Shown piece by piece: positions 44,462-47,500 of a stretch of DNA of 47,500 bases. Positions within the stretch are counted from its first letter, which is position 1, and each line of letters starts with the position of its first letter. The position numbers and the translations under genes are program-made. The DNA lies in contig JBKPIY010000039.1 in assembly GCA_046730475.1 (NCBI GenBank), positions 1 through 47,500 on the forward strand, read 5' to 3'. Below the pieces are notes generated by a model that saw nothing but the letters and a program-made list of their open reading frames with translations, searched no databases and had not been told where the DNA came from. Source of the DNA: JBKPIY01 sp046730475. Lineage in GTDB: Bacteria; Actinomycetota; Thermoleophilia; Solirubrobacterales; 70-9.

Positions 44462-45180
44462 GCTGGGCGATCCAGATCCCGTATCGCGATCGGGAGGGCT
44501 TGATCGTCGACGTGATCGACTGTGCCCGCGAGATCCTCAATGGCGAGGAGCTTCAGGTCACGGAGGCGCTCGCCTTCGGCGCCCTCGAGCGCGGGACAGT
44601 CCGGGTCGGCGCTCTTCTCGACGAGCTCGAGCAGGCGAGTCCTGCGGAGCGCCGGGCGCTCGCCGACCAGGCCCGCGAGGCGGCAGGCCTCCTCAGCTTC
44701 AGCCAGATCGAGGAAAACCAGGAGGTCGCTCGAGCCACCCGGTGGCCGCCACCGCCACCGAGCAGCGGGCCCCCGCGAGACGGCGACGGCAGGGCGCTTC
44801 AGCAGTGTCCCCACTGCGCCGAGATCAGCCGGTCGGTCGACGGCGCAACCATCGGGCCGGTTCGGGAGAAGCGCTGGCACTGCGAGCAGCATCGCCACCT
44901 CGCCGAGCCCGGCGATCTGGAGCCTTGGGGTGAGCCGATGAGGTTCGACCCAATGACCGGCGGGCTGCGGATGTCCGAGGCCGCCGAGGCGCACTACGCC
45001 CGCGTCTATGAGCGAGCCGTGGCCGAGGCCGCCGAGCAGCGCCGGATCAAGCAGGAGCAGCGAAAGCGCGAGGCCGAGGCGCTCGCCAAGGTCCGCGAGC
45101 GACACGAGGCGAATTTGCGCCCGATCAACATCGGCGGTTTCACAGTCGGAGCGGGAGGCAAGATCATCGATGACCGCTAG
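44458..45180 (+). CDS. unknown 240-residue zinc-finger/coiled-coil protein of the phage-like remnant
   Basis: Residues about 1-95 are helical (SWAIQIPYRDREGLIVDVID; QEVARATRW). A Pro-rich linker leads to a possible zinc site, CPHC about 20 residues before CEQHRH. The C-terminal part is a charged helix (AVAEAAEQRRIKQEQRKREAEALAKVRERHEA), then NLRPINIGGFTVGAGGKIIDDR. It looks like a phage structural or DNA-associated protein, but I do not recognise the family. The GTG start and its 3' end overlap neighbours. Confidence 0.65.
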   Translation: MSWAIQIPYRDREGLIVDVIDCAREILNGEELQVTEALAFGALERGTVRVGALLDELEQASPAERRALADQAREAAGLLSFSQIEENQEVARATRWPPPPPSSGPPRDGDGRALQQCPHCAEISRSVDGATIGPVREKRWHCEQHRHLAEPGDLEPWGEPMRFDPMTGGLRMSEAAEAHYARVYERAVAEAAEQRRIKQEQRKREAEALAKVRERHEANLRPINIGGFTVGAGGKIIDDR

Positions 45181-45645
45181 AGAGGGGCTCCGCCGCCACG
45201 AGGCCGCGCACACCGCCTGCGCACTGTGGTTCGGGGGTCGGCCGATCGAGTCCGTCCGCGTCGATCACCCCGAGCCGGATATCGCCGGGCTGACGTCGAC
45301 GGGGCTCGAGCGCGACCTCGGACCCGAGACGTGATCCTCGCCGTCATCGGCTACCTGGCCGACGACCGGCGCCCGGGTATCTGGCCCCCGCCTTGGCCGC
45401 CCCACCGTGATGCAGCGGATCGGGATGAACGGGCTGCGGCGGCCGTGGTCGAGCACCTCGGCATCGACGAGGAGAGCTACCTCGAGCTGGTCGCCGCCGC
45501 CGAAGAGCTCCTGGCAACCCCCGCCTTTCAGAGGCTCATGTCCCTGATCAGCAGCGCCCTGAGCGAGGTCGAGGTTCTCGATGGCGAGAGCGTGCAGATC
45601 CTGCGCAGGGGCAATTCCGGAACTTCGATCCGAAGGAGCAACGTC
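45170..45645 (+). pseudogene. split M41 (FtsH)-like metallopeptidase
   Basis: The first frame (ATG 45170) gives a 54-residue piece with RRHEAAHTACALWFGG, an HExxH zinc site, and then PIESVRVDHPEPDIAGLTST, similar to the FtsH peptidase block. It stops at 45332-45334. The next frame, from GTG 45331, continues DVILAVIGYLADD, then ESYLELVAAAEELLATPAFQ and SALSEVEVLDGESVQILRR, which matches the C-terminal helices of M41 peptidases (LxxETLDGxEVxxIL). A one-base loss near 45326-45331 would explain the split. The second frame runs without a stop into the prohead protease, so translation from 45331 would give a peptidase-tail/protease fusion. The AAA part of FtsH is absent, as in small stand-alone M41-like proteins. 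Confidence 0.55.
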
Positions 45646-46353
45646 GTGCAGCACCTGCTAGCGAAGGCAACCATCACGGACGAGGGCGTGTTCACCGCGA
45701 TCGCTGCCGCCGACACCGTCGATCGCGAAGGTGAGCAGATCCGCCCCGGTGCTTTCACCGAGACCATCAAGCGCTGGCGGGATGCCGGTCGCGCGCTGCC
45801 GGTGCACTGGAACCACGCGGGCGAGGCGGCGAATGTGATCGGCAGCGTCGATCCTGCCTTGATGCATGAGACGAGTGAAGGTCTCTACGTCGAAGGCGAG
45901 CTCGACCTCGAGGACAGCGACGTCGCCCGCGAAGCGTGGAGATCGATGAAGGCCGGCCGCGTTGCGCTGAGCTTCGGCTATCTCGTGACCTCTGACCGCA
46001 AGCGCAGCGATGGAGTCCGGGAGCTGCTCGGGCTCGACTTGTTCGAGATCTCGATCGTCGCCGCGCCGGCGAACCCGGATACCCGTTTCCTCGAGCTGAA
46101 GTCGGCCGTTCGCCACGCGCATGGCGATCGTGCCGACGATCATCTCGTCTCGATCTTTCGAGGTGACAGCGCCTCGCCGATCCGACCGGCAACGAAGGGC
46201 CCGCCGGTTCCGCCCGAGCTCGTCGGTACGGCTTATGACTGGAAGACGAGCGGAGAGATCCTCCCGGCCAAGGTGATCGAGGCCGCGGTCAAGTCCAACC
46301 GCCAAGTGAGGCTGAAGGCCCTGCCAGTCAAGATCGCCCGCTTCGAGGTCTGA
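45646..46353 (+). CDS. HK97-family phage prohead protease
   Basis: Prohead proteases cleave the scaffold and capsid protein during head assembly. The 235-residue product has the family pattern: FTAIAAADTVDREGEQIRPG AFTETIKRWRDAGRALPVHWNHAG with the catalytic His, then YVEGELDLEDSDVAREAWRS and GRVALSFGYLV with the catalytic Ser. After about residue 155 the C-terminus is unlike the core. The GTG at 45646 is preceded by AAGGAG at 45633-45638 with 7-nt spacing, the best ribosome site in the island, so this start is preferred over the long fusion from 45331. No portal, terminase or capsid gene is next to it, so the head module is incomplete. Confidence 0.82.
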   Translation: MQHLLAKATITDEGVFTAIAAADTVDREGEQIRPGAFTETIKRWRDAGRALPVHWNHAGEAANVIGSVDPALMHETSEGLYVEGELDLEDSDVAREAWRSMKAGRVALSFGYLVTSDRKRSDGVRELLGLDLFEISIVAAPANPDTRFLELKSAVRHAHGDRADDHLVSIFRGDSASPIRPATKGPPVPPELVGTAYDWKTSGEILPAKVIEAAVKSNRQVRLKALPVKIARFEV

Positions 46354-46365
46354 TGGGCGCCGCTG

Positions 46366-46397
46366 GCCTACTCCCGCAGCCCGGCGGCTTCGAGGGC
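46366..46397 (-). repeat. 32-bp direct repeat, copy 1 (end of first NTF2-like gene)
   Basis: Identical to 46768-46799. It covers the stop codon and the last ~10 codons (EALEAAGLRE) of both tandem NTF2-like genes; the repeat distance is 402 bp. Confidence 0.85.
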
Positions 46398-46766
46398 TTC
46401 GCCTTCCTCCAGCACGGACTCCATCCGCACGATCCTTCCTCCACGGAAGGTGAAGAGGATGAAGTACCGGGAGTGCATAGCGATCCCGCTGGCCTTCCCC
46501 GCGCCTTCCTGGACCACCTCGGCGAGGATTGTGTCGCCCGCGACCTGAAGGCGTCTAGCCTCGATGGTGACGCGCTCGTATTGCTCCAGAAAGCGACGCG
46601 TGTATTTCCCGATCCCGTCGGGGCCGACGTAAACACCGGATTCCAGGAAGACTGGTGGAACGACGATCATCACATGGGGATCGAAGTCGGCAACCCCCAC
46701 ACCGAAGTCTCCGCTAGCCCACCCTTCGCAGATCCGCCGGACGATCTCGACGGTCTCCTCCGACAT
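46368..46766 (-). CDS. SnoaL/NTF2-like family protein (copy 1)
   Basis: A 132-residue protein, MSEETVEIVRRICEGWASGD to EALEAAGLRE. The order of a long first helix (EIVRRICEGWASGDFGVGVADFD) and four strands (HVMIVVPPVF, GIAMHSRYFILFTFRGGRIVRMESV) is that of the SnoaL-like cone fold, used by polyketide cyclases, steroid isomerases and many proteins of unknown role. Such genes are common in Solirubrobacterales. No clear catalytic His-Asp pair stands out. It follows the second copy by 3 nt. Confidence 0.8.
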   Translation of the reverse strand: MSEETVEIVRRICEGWASGDFGVGVADFDPHVMIVVPPVFLESGVYVGPDGIGKYTRRFLEQYERVTIEARRLQVAGDTILAEVVQEGAGKASGIAMHSRYFILFTFRGGRIVRMESVLEEGEALEAAGLRE

Positions 46767-46767
46767 C

Positions 46768-46799
46768 GCCTACTCCCGCAGCCCGGCGGCTTCGAGGGC
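46768..46799 (-). repeat. 32-bp direct repeat, copy 2 (end of second NTF2-like gene)
   Basis: See 46366-46397. The match is exact although the rest of the two genes has diverged widely. Confidence 0.85.
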
Positions 46800-47174
46800 C
46801 TCGTCGCGCGTCCAGTACTCGCGGCCCCGCTCGATCTTCCCGTCTCGGAACGTGTAAAGGGCGGCGTAAGTCAGATCCGTCTCGACGCCGCTGAGCTTGG
46901 CGCGTCCGCTGACCCTGAAGACCACGATGACCTTGTCGTCTCCTGCGTCGATCTTCTCCACGGGCTCTTGCCTGAAGTGGTCGAACGTGTCGAGCCAGTC
47001 CTGCGCGTAGACGCGCAGGGCGTCCCTGCCATGGATGGGGCCATGCTCATCGGGGGCACCCTCGACCGCCCGGTAGTCGATGTCGTCCGTCCAGTACTCG
47101 AGCCACGCATCCAGGTCGCCACGGTTGAAGGCCGCGGCCGAGGCGCGGACGATCTCCACGTTCTCCTGCGACAT
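46770..47174 (-). CDS. SnoaL/NTF2-like family protein (copy 2)
   Basis: A 134-residue protein, MSQENVEIVRASAAAFNRGD, then LDAWLEYWTDDIDYRAVEG, HGPIHGRDALRVYAQDWLDTFDHF, VIVVFRVSGRAK and EYWTRDEALEAAGLRE. This is the common MSQENVEIVR subtype of the NTF2-like superfamily. A GATACT box (47184-47189 on this strand) lies 9 nt upstream of the ATG, consistent with a leaderless transcript for this first gene of the pair. Substrate unknown. Confidence 0.82.
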   Translation of the reverse strand: MSQENVEIVRASAAAFNRGDLDAWLEYWTDDIDYRAVEGAPDEHGPIHGRDALRVYAQDWLDTFDHFRQEPVEKIDAGDDKVIVVFRVSGRAKLSGVETDLTYAALYTFRDGKIERGREYWTRDEALEAAGLRE

Positions 47175-47183
47175 CGCCCACGC

Positions 47184-47189
47184 AGTATC
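47184..47189 (-). promoter_or_regulatory. -10 box GATACT of the NTF2-like pair
   Basis: Read on this strand: GATACT, then 9 nt, then the ATG at 47174. A leaderless start is likely. Confidence 0.45.
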
Positions 47190-47378
47190 CCCCGCCGGAG
47201 GGGAGGGTGCCGGCCCAGAACTGCCAGCTCAAAAAACCGCCGGATGACGCGGCGTGAGCAGCTCGAGCGGCCTGGGAAAGCTAGGCCCGCGTCGGGAAGC
47301 CAGGAGTTCGACGGGCGGGCTGAGCCGTGGCCCGAACCCGCCCTGACGACCTACTTTGGGAAACGATGCTCCTTGGGG

Positions 47379-47500
47379 CTAGTGGCCCCCTGGGCAGTTC
47401 GGCTGGTTGGAACCACCGGTGCACTGCCCGTCGTGTGGTCCGAACTTCGGAGGATGGTGCTCCGCTCCGATAGCCGCCGCCGGGATCGAGAGCGCGAAGG
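47379..47500 (-). CDS. C-terminal end of a small secreted protein (partial at window edge)
   Basis: The last 39 residues read FALSIPAAAIGA, then EHHPPKFGPHDGQCTGGSNQ and PNCPGGH, and stop at TAG 47379-47381. The first part looks like the end of a signal peptide, with a cleavage site after AIGA; the mature peptide is short and carries two Cys. Similar GPHxGxC-type tails occur in small exported proteins of this group, as I recall. The N-terminus is outside the window. The region 47190-47378 shows nothing else I can support. Confidence 0.45.
   Translation of the reverse strand, partial: FALSIPAAAIGAEHHPPKFGPHDGQCTGGSNQPNCPGGH

Noticed and set aside
45226..45330. GTG 45226 as start of a long prohead-protease protein
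   Set aside because: The first 35 codons are the out-of-frame shadow of the HEAAH-containing piece.

Overview
The window is high-GC chromosomal DNA of an actinobacterium, most likely of the Thermoleophilia/Solirubrobacterales type. This is inferred from very high GC, GTG and TTG starts, actinobacterial housekeeping gene order, tandem NTF2-like genes, secreted NHL and beta-helix type proteins, and TAnnnT -10 boxes placed directly before start codons. No rRNA, tRNA, insertion sequence or CRISPR array was seen.

Layout. (1) 1-5857: the 3' part of priA, a secreted NHL-repeat protein on the minus strand, def-fmt, a small zinc-ribbon protein and rpe. (2) 5870-12112: a two-helix channel with an RCK domain, a flippase-like membrane protein (minus), then the riboflavin genes ribD-ribE-ribBA-ribH. 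(3) 12119-19877: an EAL protein (minus), rpmB, a FakA-like DhaL protein, the relic of a beta-helix surface protein, an unknown conserved protein, then recG-rsmD-coaD and a DivIVA-like coiled-coil protein. (4) 19931-24491: accessory metabolism. It holds a GlsB-type stress membrane protein behind a SigB-like promoter, a Cys-rich unknown protein, an APH-type kinase coupled to a DUF6285-like partner (resembling LvaAB), a convergent SDR/enoyl-CoA hydratase pair and a methyltransferase. (5) 24521-39559: the conserved block yceD-rpmF-plsX-acpP-rnc-smc-ftsY-ffh-rpsP-khpA-trmD-rplS-lepB-rnhB-yraN-comM-dprA. (6) 39599-43870: thiD, two coupled unknown genes, ilvD and an alpha/beta hydrolase. (7) 43871-47500: a small phage-like remnant (11-bp direct repeats, a frameshifted HTH gene, two small unknown genes, a split M41-like peptidase and an HK97 prohead protease), two tandem NTF2-like genes and the end of a small secreted protein.

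The central block couples translation (ribosomal proteins, TrmD, peptide deformylase, formyltransferase), SRP-dependent secretion (FtsY, Ffh, LepB), chromosome maintenance (SMC, PriA, RecG, DprA, RNase HII) and lipid or cofactor synthesis (PlsX, ACP, CoaD, riboflavin, ThiD, IlvD). Genes usually found in these neighbourhoods but absent here are rsmB (between fmt and rpe), mutM/fpg (between rnc and smc) and rimM (between khpA and trmD).

The items most worth a second look are the phage-like remnant with its two frameshifts, a 41-bp element shared upstream of def and rnhB, the dense set of apparently leaderless promoters, an RNase III missing several catalytic acids, a 117-residue acidic tail on ribosomal protein L19, an unusual channel selectivity filter, and a possible hydroxyacyl-CoA kinase module.
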